A stretch of 64,000 nt of DNA from an uncultured Gammaproteobacteria bacterium (GTDB lineage Bacteria > Pseudomonadota > Gammaproteobacteria > HyVt-429), in NCBI GenBank assembly GCA_947259975.1, contig CAMYOD010000078.1, positions 62,001-126,000 of the forward strand, given 5' to 3'. The translations under genes and the position numbers were made by a program. The notes under the pieces are model-generated. The model was not told the origin of the DNA, made no database searches, and saw only the letters and a program-made list of their open reading frames with translations. Below, one piece after another: positions 46,057 through 56,136 of the stretch (position 1 is the stretch's first letter; every line of letters starts with the position of its first letter).

Positions 46057-47213
46057 CTCCGCGCCCCGGGAACTGGTTTGGTCACGCGCACCACCGCGAA
46101 CAGCAATCCGATCGCCATGCAACTCGCGAGCATGCTGCTGCCGCCATAGCTCATTAGCGGAAGCGTGAGTCCTTTGGTCGGCAAGGCACCCATGTTGACG
46201 CCCATATTGATCATCGCCTGACCACCGATCAGCAGGCCGACGCCCTGGGCCAGACGCGCGGCAAATACCTGGCCGATCAATTCGGCACGACGCGAAATGA
46301 CCATGGCCTGCCATACGAGAAATGCGAACAGGCCGATTACAGCGAGTACGCCAAACAGACCGAGCTCCTCACCGATCACCGCAAAGAGGAAGTCCGTATT
46401 CGCCGCCGGCAGGTAGTGCAGCTTTTGAATGCTGGCACCGAGACCGACGCCAAACCATTCGCCACGCCCAAAAGCAATCAGGCTCTGGGTAAGTTGAAAA
46501 CCGGAATCAAAGGGGTCGGACCACGGATTGAGGAACGCGGTGATCCGTTGCATGCGATACGGTGCGAGCAGGGTAAGCAGCGTCATGCCTGCCATGCCCG
46601 CCAGCAGACAACTCAAGAAATGCCAGAATCGCACACCGGCGAGAAACAACATCCCAAACACAGTCACAGTAATGACGACGGCGCTGCCAAAGTCCGGCTC
46701 CATCAACAGCAGCATGGCAATCAGACCGACGACGATACCGATCATCAGAATGCCTTTCGTAAAATACGTCAGGCGATCGCTACGACGGGTAAGGAATCCG
46801 GCCGCGTAGATCAACATGAACACCTTGACGAACTCCGAAGGCTGCAGATTGACCGGCCCCAATTGAAACCAGCGCGAACTGCCGTTGATCTGGGTGCCCA
46901 CCCCCGGCACCAACACCAGCACCAGCATGATCATGCCGAACAGCACCAGCACCGGGCCGGCATACTGCCACCAGTCAATCGGCGTGCGCGCGACCGCCCA
47001 AAGGACTCCCAGACCCAGTGCGACGTGGAGTCCCTGGCGAAGCAGAAAACGCATCGGCTCACCGGCCTCCGCCGCGGCTGGGATCGACGCTGAATGCACC
47101 ATCACCAGACCCAGGCCGAGCAACGCGGCTACCGTGACCATCAGCACGTAATCCCAATCGCCTTTGGTTTCGGCGATCTGCGCCCGTACCGCTTGTGCCG
47201 TCGCCGCGCTCAT
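46053..47213 (-). CDS. ftsW: Septal peptidoglycan polymerase FtsW
   Basis: 386-residue SEDS-family protein with ten helices that polymerises lipid II together with FtsI. Typical strings: LGLGLVMVHSAS in the first helix, INGSSRWFQLGPVNLQPSEFVKVFMLIYAAGFL with the conserved catalytic-loop region, and QSLIAFGRGEWFGVGLGASIQKLHYLP. The C-terminus ends LPLMSYGGSSMLASCMAIGLLFAV. Overlaps murD and murG by four bases each. Confidence 0.97.
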   Translation of the reverse strand: MSAATAQAVRAQIAETKGDWDYVLMVTVAALLGLGLVMVHSASIPAAAEAGEPMRFLLRQGLHVALGLGVLWAVARTPIDWWQYAGPVLVLFGMIMLVLVLVPGVGTQINGSSRWFQLGPVNLQPSEFVKVFMLIYAAGFLTRRSDRLTYFTKGILMIGIVVGLIAMLLLMEPDFGSAVVITVTVFGMLFLAGVRFWHFLSCLLAGMAGMTLLTLLAPYRMQRITAFLNPWSDPFDSGFQLTQSLIAFGRGEWFGVGLGASIQKLHYLPAANTDFLFAVIGEELGLFGVLAVIGLFAFLVWQAMVISRRAELIGQVFAARLAQGVGLLIGGQAMINMGVNMGALPTKGLTLPLMSYGGSSMLASCMAIGLLFAVVRVTKPVPGARR

Positions 47214-48583
47214 GCGTCCAGCGCCTCGACCGCGGCGATAAACTGCTCGCCGCGATCCTGATAATCACGAAACATGTCGAAGCTCGCGCAGGCCGGCGAG
47301 AGCAACACCGCATCCCCGGCCACCGCCAGCTCCGCCGCGCGCTGCACGGCCGCGGTAAGCGACTCGGCGTGCACCACTTTCACGGTATCCGGCAGCACCG
47401 CCTCGAGGCGCGCTGCATCCTGACCGATGAGTACGACCGCGCGGGTGTGACTCGCTACTGGCGCAGCCAGCGGTGCGAAGTCCGCACCCTTGCCGTCGCC
47501 GCCGGCAATTAGCACCACCGGTCGGTCCATGCCGGTGATTGCCGCCAGGGTGGCGCCCACGTTGGTGGCCTTGGAGTCGTTGATCCACGCCACATCCTGT
47601 CTGGTCGCCACGGTCTGGCTGCGATGCGGTAATCCGCGAAAGCGACGCGCCACGTCACTGGCCACCTCGCGCGATACGCCCATCGTCTCTGCAAGCGCCA
47701 TGGCGGCCAGGACATTGGCGACATTGTGGCGGCCCACGAGGCCGAGCTCGGACGCCGCCAACAGCGGCCGCTCACCCCGCACAAGCAATTGCGCGCCCGC
47801 GCGATCGACGGTAACGCCATAGTCGTGGGCGCTGGCGGGTGCCGCCAGACCAAAGCAAACCACCTTGCGACGCGGCGCCTGCATGCGCATGACCCGCGGA
47901 TCGTCGGCGTTAAGCACCATGACGCCATCGCCGCGAAAGATGCGTGTCTTCGCCTTGATGTAGTCGTCGAGATCACGGTAGCGGTCGAAGTGATCCGGAC
48001 TCACGTTCAGCACCGCCGCCGCCTTCGCGTTTAGACTGCGGGTGGTCTCGAGCTGGAAACTCGAGAGTTCCAACACGTAGGCATCCGGTTCCGGCGTGCG
48101 CAACAAGTCCAGGGCCGGCACGCCGATATTGCCGCCGACCGCGGTATCCAACCCGGCAGCTGCACACATTTCACCCACCAGGGCGGTGACCGTGCTCTTA
48201 CCGTTGGTACCGGTGATCGCGATGACCGGCGCGGTGGCGACACGTGCAAACAACTCCACGTCGCCGACAATCTCGGCACCGCGCGCGGCCGCCTGCACGA
48301 TGGCCGGCTCGCGCACTGACACGCCCGGACTCACCACCACCATATCGGCACCCGCCAACCGGCGGGCATCAAACGCGCCCGTATGCACAGGGACATCGGA
48401 CAATTCCGCGCGCAACTGTGTCAGCATCGGCGGCTGCGCACGGCTGTCGACGACCACGATGTCGCGATTTTCAGCATACAGATAACGCGCGACGGACAGT
48501 CCGGACGCCCCCAGACCGACAATCACGACTCGACCTGTCGCCATATCAGTCTCTGCCACCCGTTCTATTGCCTCCAGATTCAC
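47210..48583 (-). CDS. murD: UDP-N-acetylmuramoyl-L-alanine--D-glutamate ligase
   Basis: 457-residue Mur ligase adding D-glutamate. VVIVGLGASGLSVARYL starts the nucleotide-binding domain, the ATP loop is ITGTNGKSTVTALVGEM, and the later NVSPDHFDRY and NDSKATNVGATLAAI match the family. GTG at 48583 has GAGG eight bases before it; the ATG at 48544 also begins close to the conserved fold, so the start is open between these two. Confidence 0.95.
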   Translation of the reverse strand: MNLEAIERVAETDMATGRVVIVGLGASGLSVARYLYAENRDIVVVDSRAQPPMLTQLRAELSDVPVHTGAFDARRLAGADMVVVSPGVSVREPAIVQAAARGAEIVGDVELFARVATAPVIAITGTNGKSTVTALVGEMCAAAGLDTAVGGNIGVPALDLLRTPEPDAYVLELSSFQLETTRSLNAKAAAVLNVSPDHFDRYRDLDDYIKAKTRIFRGDGVMVLNADDPRVMRMQAPRRKVVCFGLAAPASAHDYGVTVDRAGAQLLVRGERPLLAASELGLVGRHNVANVLAAMALAETMGVSREVASDVARRFRGLPHRSQTVATRQDVAWINDSKATNVGATLAAITGMDRPVVLIAGGDGKGADFAPLAAPVASHTRAVVLIGQDAARLEAVLPDTVKVVHAESLTAAVQRAAELAVAGDAVLLSPACASFDMFRDYQDRGEQFIAAVEALDA

Positions 48584-48598
48584 GTACCACGCCTCAAA

Positions 48599-49681
48599 TC
48601 AACGCATCTTCAAAGTCGCAAGACCTACCAACACCAGAATCAAGGTGATGATCCAGAACCGCACAATGACACGGGGTTCCGGCCAGCCCTTGAGCTCGAA
48701 ATGATGATGTAGCGGCGCCATACGGAAGATACGCTTACCCACGAGCTTGTAAGACGCCACCTGCAGGACCACCGACACGGTTTCGATCACGAACACCCCG
48801 CCCATAATAAAAAGTACGATTTCCTGCCGCACGACGATGGCGATGGCGCCCAATGACGCACCGAGTGAAAGCGCGCCGATGTCGCCCATGAACACCTGCG
48901 CCGGGTAGGTGTTGAACCAGAGGAATCCCAGTCCGGCGCCGACTAACGCGGCACAGAACACCAGCACCTCGCCGGTGCCCGCGATATAGGGAATTCCCAG
49001 GTAGGATGAAAACACCGTGTTGCCGGTGACATAGGCAAAGATACCCAGCGCTCCGGCGACCATGACGGTGGGCAGGATCGCCAGGCCATCCAGCCCGTCT
49101 GTGAGATTGACGGCGTTACTGGTGCCGACGATCACCAGGTAAGACACCAACAGGAACCAGGGCCCGAGATCCACCGCCACGTATTTGAAGAAAGGCACGA
49201 TCAACTGCGTCTCCACAGGCGTCTTGGCGGTCCAATACAAAAAAACGGCGCCCGCCAAGCCGGCAACACTTTGCCAAAAGAACTTGGAACGGGCGCCAAT
49301 ACCACGGGGGTCCTGGTTAACTATTTTTCGGTAATCGTCCACCCAGCCGATGGCACCGAAGGCCACACACGTGAACAGGACGACCCAGACAAAACGGTTG
49401 GAGAGATCGGCCCACAGCAATGTCGCGACAATTACGGCGATCAAGATCAGCGCGCCACCCATGGTAGGCGTGCCGACTTTCTCGAAATGGGTCGGCGGTC
49501 CGTCGGCACGTACAGTTTGACCGATTTGATGGTGGGTCAATTTGCGAATCATCGCCGGTCCGAATACCAGACAGATCAACAGCGCGGTGAGGACGCCACA
49601 GATGCCGCGCATCGTCAGATAACGAAATACGTTAAAGGCCGTAATGTCATCCGCCAGCGCATTGAGGAGTGCGTACAGCAT
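48599..49681 (-). CDS. mraY: Phospho-N-acetylmuramoyl-pentapeptide transferase
   Basis: 360-residue integral membrane enzyme forming lipid I on undecaprenyl phosphate. Family motifs: [56 protein letters not shown] (with catalytic aspartates) and the C-terminal [24 protein letters not shown]. The ATG directly follows the murF stop. Confidence 0.98.
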   Translation of the reverse strand: MLYALLNALADDITAFNVFRYLTMRGICGVLTALLICLVFGPAMIRKLTHHQIGQTVRADGPPTHFEKVGTPTMGGALILIAVIVATLLWADLSNRFVWVVLFTCVAFGAIGWVDDYRKIVNQDPRGIGARSKFFWQSVAGLAGAVFLYWTAKTPVETQLIVPFFKYVAVDLGPWFLLVSYLVIVGTSNAVNLTDGLDGLAILPTVMVAGALGIFAYVTGNTVFSSYLGIPYIAGTGEVLVFCAALVGAGLGFLWFNTYPAQVFMGDIGALSLGASLGAIAIVVRQEIVLFIMGGVFVIETVSVVLQVASYKLVGKRIFRMAPLHHHFELKGWPEPRVIVRFWIITLILVLVGLATLKMR

Positions 49682-51040
49682 CTAACTAACGTCCCCCGCA
49701 TCCGATTCCCCGGCGCAGATCCTTGCCACGACCTGCTCCATGTGCGCGGACCGCGAACCCTTGACCAGGACGGTCGCGTCCGCGTGCATTTCCGCACGCA
49801 ATATATCGACCAGCTCGGCTACCGAGGCACAATGGCGTGCGCCGGCACCAAAGGCCTTGCTCGCCGCCGCGCTCAGGGGGCCGAGCGTCAACAGCCTGCG
49901 CACCCCGGCCTGGCGGGCCTGCCGACCGATGGTCTGATGAACCTCCAGCGCGTTATCGCCGAGCTCCGCCATATCACCCAGCACCAGGATGGTGTCGCCG
50001 CCGAACTGCAGCAGGACGTCGAGACCCGCCGCCACCGAGGCCGGGTTCGCGTTATAACTGTCATCGAGTACCTGCGCCTGATCGAGGCCGCGACGCAGTT
50101 GCAAACGCCCGGTCATACTCAGAGGCGCTTCCAGTCCTTGTTGGATCTGTGTCGTGGAAACGTCCAGCGCAACCGCCGCACTGGTAGCGGCCAACGCATT
50201 AAGCACGTTATGTTTGCCGAACAAAGGCAACTGCACGTCAATCGCACCGACAGGTGAATGAATGCGCAGCGTGCTGCCGTTCGGACCGGTCTGGTATTCC
50301 GCAGTGACATCCGCCGGACGCTCGAGCCCGAAGGTGATACAACGCCGATCACCGGCGAGTCGATGCCAAAGCGCAGCGAAGGTATCGTCCGCATTGATCA
50401 CCGCGACACCGTCGTCGGCGAGCCCGGCAAAGATCTCGCCTTTGGCATGGGCAACTCCCTCGACGGTTTTCAGACCTTCCAGGTGCGCCGCCGCGGCATT
50501 GGTGATCACCGCGACCGTGGGCGCCGTCAGTCCGGTCAGATAGGCGATCTCGCCACTGTGATTCATGCCCATCTCCACCACTGCAAAACGGTCCGTGGAA
50601 CGCATGCGCAGCAGGGTCAGCGGCACGCCGATTTCGTTGTTCAGATTTCCCTTGGTGATGAGGCCGGGCCCGGCGATCCCAAGGATCGCGCCGATCATTT
50701 CTTTCACGGTGGTCTTCCCGTTACTGCCCGTGACACCGACCACCGGCACATCGAAATGCCGGCGCCAATGGGCCGCCAGGATACCGAGCGCCTGCCGCGT
50801 GTCGGTCACCTGAACGTAGGGCAGATCTGTCTTGACGGCCCGCGCGAGCATGGCGGCCGCGACCCCGGCCGCGGCCGCCTGGGCGACAAATTCGTGGCCA
50901 TCGAAGTTCGGGCCATGTAATGCGACGAATAACTCGCCACCACGCGCCGTCCGGCTGTCTGTGGTGACGGCGCTGAATTCGACATCACCGCCGAACATCG
51001 TGCCGTCTACAATTTCACTAGCTCGCGCCAGACTCATCAC
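49682..51040 (-). CDS. murF: UDP-N-acetylmuramoyl-tripeptide--D-alanyl-D-alanine ligase
   Basis: 452-residue Mur ligase adding the D-Ala-D-Ala made by Ddl. ATP loop GVTGSNGKTTVKEMIGAIL, EMGMNHSGEIAYLTGLTAPTVAVITNAAAAHLEG and the C-terminal LDDSYNANPASVAAGLDVL are present. The start overlaps murE by four bases. Confidence 0.96.
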   Translation of the reverse strand: MMSLARASEIVDGTMFGGDVEFSAVTTDSRTARGGELFVALHGPNFDGHEFVAQAAAAGVAAAMLARAVKTDLPYVQVTDTRQALGILAAHWRRHFDVPVVGVTGSNGKTTVKEMIGAILGIAGPGLITKGNLNNEIGVPLTLLRMRSTDRFAVVEMGMNHSGEIAYLTGLTAPTVAVITNAAAAHLEGLKTVEGVAHAKGEIFAGLADDGVAVINADDTFAALWHRLAGDRRCITFGLERPADVTAEYQTGPNGSTLRIHSPVGAIDVQLPLFGKHNVLNALAATSAAVALDVSTTQIQQGLEAPLSMTGRLQLRRGLDQAQVLDDSYNANPASVAAGLDVLLQFGGDTILVLGDMAELGDNALEVHQTIGRQARQAGVRRLLTLGPLSAAASKAFGAGARHCASVAELVDILRAEMHADATVLVKGSRSAHMEQVVARICAGESDAGDVS

Positions 51041-52515
51041 GCTGCCTGTCCCAATAGTTCGGTCACTGTTTGCCGATCGCTAAGCGGTAGATAGGTATCA
51101 CCCACCTGCTGTGTATCCTCGTGCCCTTTACCCGCCACCAACACGATGTCCGTTGCATCCGCGTGCGCCACTGCCCAGCGGATCGCCGCCACCCGATCGT
51201 GCACCACGCGCGGTGGCTTGCTCATGCCCACGCGAATCTCGTCAATGATCTGCGCCGGCGCCTCGTGACGCGGGTTGTCGTCGGTCAGCACCACCACATC
51301 TGCAAGCCGCTCCGCAACCTGTCCCATCCGCGGTCGCTTGGCGCGATCCCGATTCCCGCCACAGCCGAAGACACAGAACAAGCGACCATCGGTATGTTCG
51401 CGCAAGGACTGCAGGACCTTTTCCAGGGCGTCCGGGCTGTGCGCGTAATCGACCACCACCAGGGGTTGTTTCGAGCTGCCGACGAAACATTCCATGCGCC
51501 CGGCGACGGGTCGCAGGTGCGGCATACGCCGGACGGCCTCCGGCACCGGCACATCTGCGCTGATCAACGTCGCCAGCACCGCGAGCAGGTTGTAGGCGTT
51601 AAATCGTCCGAACAAAGGCGCTAACACGGTGTATTCATCGCCTCGCACCGCGAAACGCAAGGTGATCCCCGCCGCATCGGGATCCACTTCGATGGCGCGC
51701 ACATCGTGAGCGCCGAATCCGTAGCTCAGGGTGTGCAGTTGGTCACGTGTGCTCTCAAGCAGGTTAAGCCCATAGGCATCGTCACCGTTGATCACCGCGT
51801 TCTTCAGGCCGGCGCCGGCGAACAGGCGCCCCTTGCTCGCGGCATAGCTGGCCATGTCGCCGTGATAGTCCAGGTGTTCATGGCTCAGGTTGGTGAACAC
51901 CGCCGTAGTAAAGCGCACGCCCGCGACCCGCCCCTCTTCGATGCCGTGTGAAGAAACCTCGACGCAGGCGAATTCGGCACCGGCAGCGACGAAATCCGCC
52001 AGCAGCCGATGCACCGTCGTCGCCTCCGGTGTGGTATGGGTCGTCGGGGTAAGGCGGCCTGGAAACCCGTTACCGACGGTACCGATCAGACCACAAGGCG
52101 TCGCTTGTGTGTGCAGCGCCTGCGCCAGCAGGTGTACACAGGTGGTCTTGCCATTGGTGCCGGTTACGCCGATGACGTGCAATTGCTCCGAAGGCGCACC
52201 GTAAAAGTGATTCGCCATGAGACCGAGCTTCGCGCGCAGATCCGCGATCGGCCAGGCGGGTACCGATAGCCCGTCGGTGAACGTGTCGTCGCCGGCCTCA
52301 TACACGATCGCGACGGCCCCGCGCGCCACCGCATCGGCTGCAAACGCACGGCCATCAACCTGGCGACCGGCCAAGGCCACGAACAGATCGCCCGGTTCGA
52401 TACGGCGGCTGTCCGGCTCGATACCACTGATCTCACGATCGTTTGCGGGCGCCACGTCGACATAGCCTTGCAGAAGTTCGCTTAAACGCATGACTCGTTT
52501 TGCCGTCGCCGACAT
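51037..52515 (-). CDS. murE: UDP-N-acetylmuramoyl-tripeptide synthetase
   Basis: 492-residue Mur ligase. ATP loop GVTGTNGKTTCVHLLAQAL, CVEVSSHGIEEGRVAG and the carboxyl-terminal substrate motif DDNPRHEAPAQII. The DNPR motif marks enzymes that add meso-diaminopimelate, as in other Gram-negatives. The start overlaps the ftsI stop (TGATG). Confidence 0.97.
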   Translation of the reverse strand: MSATAKRVMRLSELLQGYVDVAPANDREISGIEPDSRRIEPGDLFVALAGRQVDGRAFAADAVARGAVAIVYEAGDDTFTDGLSVPAWPIADLRAKLGLMANHFYGAPSEQLHVIGVTGTNGKTTCVHLLAQALHTQATPCGLIGTVGNGFPGRLTPTTHTTPEATTVHRLLADFVAAGAEFACVEVSSHGIEEGRVAGVRFTTAVFTNLSHEHLDYHGDMASYAASKGRLFAGAGLKNAVINGDDAYGLNLLESTRDQLHTLSYGFGAHDVRAIEVDPDAAGITLRFAVRGDEYTVLAPLFGRFNAYNLLAVLATLISADVPVPEAVRRMPHLRPVAGRMECFVGSSKQPLVVVDYAHSPDALEKVLQSLREHTDGRLFCVFGCGGNRDRAKRPRMGQVAERLADVVVLTDDNPRHEAPAQIIDEIRVGMSKPPRVVHDRVAAIRWAVAHADATDIVLVAGKGHEDTQQVGDTYLPLSDRQTVTELLGQAA

Positions 52516-54239
52516 CAGCCTGTCTCTCCGGCGACGCGCGCCATCATTTTTTCGTCCACCGCGGGCAACGAATCAGGTGCGATATTAAGAAAGCGCAGCG
52601 CGCCGGCCATGACCTTGGAAAATACCGGGGCCGCCACTTCGCCACCGAAATAACGCCCGCCGGTGGGATCGTCGACCACGACGGCCATCACCAGACGCGG
52701 CGCGCTGGCCGGCGCTATGCCTGCAAACACCGACCGGTAGCGATCCGCCGAGTAGCGCCCGTCAATCAGTTTATGCACGGTGCCCGTCTTTCCGGCGACC
52801 CGGTAGTGGCGGGTACGTGCCCGCCGCCCGGTGCCCTCATCGCTGACCGCCAGTTCGAGCATGTCGCGCACCTGGCGCACGGTCCTGGCCGATAACACCT
52901 GCGTGCCGTCCGGCACCCGATCGCGGCGCAATAAAGTGACCGGCACCCGCTGGCCGTCGTTCGCCAGGACCGTATAAGCCTGTGCCAGATGCAGCGGAGT
53001 TATGGAGAAGCCATAGCCATAGGCCATGGTCGCATGTTCTATTTCACGCCAGCGCTTGTATGAATTCAGCCGGCCGCGCGCCTCACCCGGCAGGCCACTG
53101 CTGAGAGCGGCACCAAAACCGACGCCACGAAAGATCTGCCACAGATCCTGTTTGTCGATTTCAAGCGCAATCTTTGTGGCACCGACATTGCTGGACTTCA
53201 TGATCACATGCGCGACCGAAAGCAAACCGTAGTCGTGGGTGTCACGCACCGTGTGCTTGCCGATGCGTAACATGCCCGGTCCTGTCTCTACCGGCGTGTC
53301 CGGTTCAAAGCCCCGGCTTTCCAATGCGGCGGCGATGGTGAAGGGCTTGACCGTCGAGCCGGGCTCTAATACGTCTGTGACCGCACGATTGCGAAAATTT
53401 CCACTGCGCAGTCGCCGCCGATTGTTGGGATTGAAGCTCGGGACATTCACCATGGCTAACACTTCGCCCGTCTTCGCATCGAGCACCACGGCGGAAGCGC
53501 TGCGCGCCTTGTGCTCGTGCACCGCCGCGCGCAGGGCACGAAAGGCAAGATACTGAATACGACTGTCCAGGCTGGTAGTGACATCATTGCCGTCGACCGC
53601 GGCGCGCACGCGCCGCAAGGTCTTGATTACGTGCCGGCGGCCGTCTTTCAGGACCAGCTGTTTACCCGGTTGACCGCGAAGTACCTCATCGAACGCAAGC
53701 TCGATCCCCTCTTGACCCGTATCGTCCACATTGGTGAAGCCGACGACATGGCCGCTCACCGCACCGGTTGGGTAATAACGCTTGTATTCCCGACGTAGAC
53801 CGACACCCGGTATGTTCAAATCGCGTATCTTTTTTGCGATCTCAGGATTGATATGACGCTTCAAGTACATGAATTCGCGATCGGCATAACGCTGCCAGAG
53901 GCGACCGATCTCGCGCGAGCGCATACCCAACAGTTTTGCCAGGCTCGGCCATTGTGGCTTCGCATCGGCAAATTCCTTTGGATTGGCCCACACAGAATCC
54001 ACCGGCGTACTGATTGCCAGCGGCGCACCGTTACGATCCAGGACCATGCCGCGGGACGCGACCACATCGACTGTGCGCACGTGACGCGCCGCCCCCTGAT
54101 ATTTGAGATAGGACGCATCGATGACTTGCAGGATAAAAGCGCGCGTCCCGAGCAGGACAAAACCGCTTAGCAGCGCGCCCACCATGAACCAGAAGCGGAC
54201 CGGGTGAGTCAGGCGTTTTTTGGTCTTGGTCTTGCTCAT
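52515..54239 (-). CDS. ftsI: Septal transpeptidase FtsI (PBP3)
   Basis: 574-residue class B penicillin-binding protein. One N-terminal helix (FWFMVGALLSGFVLLGTRAFIL), a pedestal domain, then the transpeptidase: active-site SxxK in EPGSTVKPF, SxN as SSN in IMKSSNVGATK, and KTG in VAGKTGTVHK. The ATG at 54239 overlaps the ftsL stop; the frame is open further upstream inside ftsL but is not credible. Works with FtsW. Confidence 0.97.
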   Translation of the reverse strand: MSKTKTKKRLTHPVRFWFMVGALLSGFVLLGTRAFILQVIDASYLKYQGAARHVRTVDVVASRGMVLDRNGAPLAISTPVDSVWANPKEFADAKPQWPSLAKLLGMRSREIGRLWQRYADREFMYLKRHINPEIAKKIRDLNIPGVGLRREYKRYYPTGAVSGHVVGFTNVDDTGQEGIELAFDEVLRGQPGKQLVLKDGRRHVIKTLRRVRAAVDGNDVTTSLDSRIQYLAFRALRAAVHEHKARSASAVVLDAKTGEVLAMVNVPSFNPNNRRRLRSGNFRNRAVTDVLEPGSTVKPFTIAAALESRGFEPDTPVETGPGMLRIGKHTVRDTHDYGLLSVAHVIMKSSNVGATKIALEIDKQDLWQIFRGVGFGAALSSGLPGEARGRLNSYKRWREIEHATMAYGYGFSITPLHLAQAYTVLANDGQRVPVTLLRRDRVPDGTQVLSARTVRQVRDMLELAVSDEGTGRRARTRHYRVAGKTGTVHKLIDGRYSADRYRSVFAGIAPASAPRLVMAVVVDDPTGGRYFGGEVAAPVFSKVMAGALRFLNIAPDSLPAVDEKMMARVAGETG

Positions 54240-54514
54240 GGTGTCGCCGTCTCCGCCGTACGCAAAGTCACAACCTGGTCTGGATCGGGCATGACCATAT
54301 CGAGGCGCCCACGCGCCACGCGCTCGACACGACCGTGCACGCTCCAGGTGCTCTGCTCGAGCAGCAGACGACCCCATTCGGTATTGAGCGCATCGCGCTC
54401 GGCCTGCAACTGCTGGTGTTCAATGAACCAGGCACGCGCGGATTGACGCACCTGCACCAATGCGACGGCGCTGGCCATCGCGATCAGACCGAGAATGGTC
54501 ACCGCCCTACGCAT
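54236..54514 (-). CDS. ftsL: Cell division protein FtsL
   Basis: 92-residue bitopic protein. Helix VTILGLIAMASAVALVQV followed by a periplasmic coiled coil (RAWFIEHQQLQAERDALNTEWGRLLLEQSTW). Forms FtsQLB with FtsQ and FtsB and activates FtsWI. Overlaps rsmH by eight bases and ftsI by four. Low sequence conservation is normal for FtsL; the position makes the assignment firm. Confidence 0.92.
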   Translation of the reverse strand: MRRAVTILGLIAMASAVALVQVRQSARAWFIEHQQLQAERDALNTEWGRLLLEQSTWSVHGRVERVARGRLDMVMPDPDQVVTLRTAETATP

Positions 54515-55451
54515 GTGCACCCCCGATCCGCTCGGCGGCACGCAATACGGCGCTGCGTGCCCGCGGATTGGTATCGATTTCTTGCGCGGACGGATAACGC
54601 GCTTTGCCGATCAATCTGATTTTCGGCGCAAGACTCGACGCCGGTACCGGTATCTCGGGCGGATAGATATCGCCACGCGCTTGATCGCGCATAAAACGTT
54701 TTACGATTCGGTCTTCGAGGGAATGAAAACTCAGCACCACCAGGCGACCGCCCACGGCGAGTATGGCGACGGCCTGGGGTAATACCGCGGTCAACTCCTC
54801 GAGTTCGCGATTCACATGGATACGAATCGCCTGAAAGGTCCGCGTCGCCGGATGCTTACCGGGCTCATGACGGGGCACGGCATTAGCAACGATTTGCGCT
54901 AACTGTCTGGTCGTCTCGATGGGCGCATTAACGCGTTCATTTACAATCGCGCGTGCGATTCGCCGGGCGAAGCGTTCGTCGCTGTAGCGGCGAATCACTT
55001 CGGCGATCTCGGACTCGGAGGCATGTTCCAGCCAGTCGCGGGCGGGCCGCCCGGACTGCGGATCCATACGCATATCCAAAGGTCCATCTGCGAGGAAACT
55101 GAAACCGCGCGATGCATCATCGAGCTGGGGTGACGAGACGCCGAGATCCAGAAGTACGCCATCAATGCGTCCCACCAGGTCTAACTGACTGACGTGTTGC
55201 TCAAGCATCGAGAACGAGCCTCTTACTATTGAAAAACGTACATCATCGGCGAATCGTTCCTGTGCACTCGCCACCGCTTCGGGATCCCGATCTATGGCAA
55301 TCAACCGCCCGCCGGGTCCGAGTTTTTCCAGTATTACTTCGGCGTGCCCGCCCCTGCCGAACGTGGCGTCCACGTACGCCCCATCCGCTTTGATCTCCAG
55401 CGCTTCTACAACCTCCTTCGCCATGACCGGCTGATGTCGGTGTCTGGCCAC
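54507..55451 (-). CDS. rsmH: 16S rRNA C1402 N4-methyltransferase
   Basis: 314-residue SAM-dependent methyltransferase (MraW). The SAM site is YVDATFGRGGHAEVILEKLGPGGRLIAIDRDPEA; LDLGVSSPQLDDASRGFSF and LRMDP-like DMRMDPQSG follow, and the C-terminal LSFHSLEDRIVKRF is typical. The GTG start at 55451, 12 bases after mraZ, keeps the conserved HQPVMAKEVVEAL segment. Its partner RsmI, encoded at 56928-57794, methylates the 2'-O of the same nucleotide. Confidence 0.96.
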   Translation of the reverse strand: MARHRHQPVMAKEVVEALEIKADGAYVDATFGRGGHAEVILEKLGPGGRLIAIDRDPEAVASAQERFADDVRFSIVRGSFSMLEQHVSQLDLVGRIDGVLLDLGVSSPQLDDASRGFSFLADGPLDMRMDPQSGRPARDWLEHASESEIAEVIRRYSDERFARRIARAIVNERVNAPIETTRQLAQIVANAVPRHEPGKHPATRTFQAIRIHVNRELEELTAVLPQAVAILAVGGRLVVLSFHSLEDRIVKRFMRDQARGDIYPPEIPVPASSLAPKIRLIGKARYPSAQEIDTNPRARSAVLRAAERIGGAHA

Positions 55452-55462
55452 GCGATCAGCTG

Positions 55463-55918
55463 TTACAAAGACAGCGACTCTAATTCGACGGGTAACGGCC
55501 CTTCATCAGTTTCTTGCGTCAGCCACTCGTCGCGGCGCGCATTCCAATGCGCTTCTTCCCAGATCTCGAATTTATTACCCTGACCGATCAGAACGGCGCG
55601 TTTCTCGAGCGTCGCGAACTCGCGCAGCGGCGGCGCGATCAATACGCGGCCATTCGCGTCGAGTTCACAGTCGGTGGCATGACCCATTAGAATTCGTTTC
55701 AAGCGTTCCGCAGATTTGTCGAGACTGGGCAGCGCGACCAACTTGCGTTCGATCTGCTCCCACTCGGGCAGGGGGTATAACCACAGACAGCGTTCACTGT
55801 GGTTGATGGTCAAGACCAGGCGACCTTCGCACTCACGCGCCAACGCCTCCCGGTACCGTGTCGGTACCGCGAGCCGGCCTTTGCTATCGAGATTCAGCGT
55901 GCTGACGCCGCGAAACAT
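55463..55918 (-). CDS. mraZ: Transcriptional regulator MraZ
   Basis: 151-residue double AbrB-like protein that binds repeats ahead of its own gene and represses the dcw cluster. The two DxxxR motifs are DSKGRLAVPTRYR near residue 11 and DANGRVLIAPPLR in the second half. First gene of the cluster. Three TGGG repeats at exact 10-base spacing lie immediately upstream, with a strong promoter beyond. Confidence 0.97.
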   Translation of the reverse strand: MFRGVSTLNLDSKGRLAVPTRYREALARECEGRLVLTINHSERCLWLYPLPEWEQIERKLVALPSLDKSAERLKRILMGHATDCELDANGRVLIAPPLREFATLEKRAVLIGQGNKFEIWEEAHWNARRDEWLTQETDEGPLPVELESLSL

Positions 55919-55941
55919 CCTCCCACCCCGCCTATTGTTTT

Positions 55942-55966
55942 CCCATTTTTACCCACATTATCCCAC
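55942..55966 (-). promoter_or_regulatory. MraZ-binding box (three TGGG repeats)
   Basis: On the minus strand GTGGGATAAT, GTGGGTAAAA and ATGGGAAAAC follow one another at exactly 10-base period (CCCA cores at 55942, 55952 and 55962 on the plus strand). This is the known MraZ operator form, three or four TGGGN repeats separated by five bases. It begins 24 bases before the mraZ ATG. Confidence 0.88.
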
Positions 55967-55974
55967 CCAACCAC

Positions 55975-56004
55975 ACTATAGAGAGGGGCGCACGCCGGTG
56001 TCAA
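55975..56004 (-). promoter_or_regulatory. mraZ (dcw) promoter
   Basis: On the minus strand TTGACA (56004-55999) and TATAGT (55980-55975) are 18 bases apart. Transcription would start near 55967, at the edge of the MraZ box, so bound MraZ would cover the start site. Confidence 0.75.
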
Positions 56005-56136
56005 GGAAAAAACCGGGTCGATCGGGGCAGATAGTCTTTTTTCAACAGTGGGTTAGAGGGGGTGGTGGGGCCGGCTCATCGGCTACAGGAGCGAGGTTCG
56101 AACGCCATGCGCGGACTCGACCTTGATCCTGCATAG
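56005..56136. other. Intergenic sequence upstream of the mraZ promoter
   Basis: No gene seen. G-rich and irregular on the plus strand. It separates the mraZ promoter from hairpin element copy 3. A GGTTCGAA string at 56093 recalls a tRNA T-loop but no cloverleaf surrounds it. Confidence 0.35.

Noticed and set aside
56085-56125. tRNA-like GGTTCGAAC string
   Set aside because: No acceptor stem, anticodon loop or D arm can be drawn around it.
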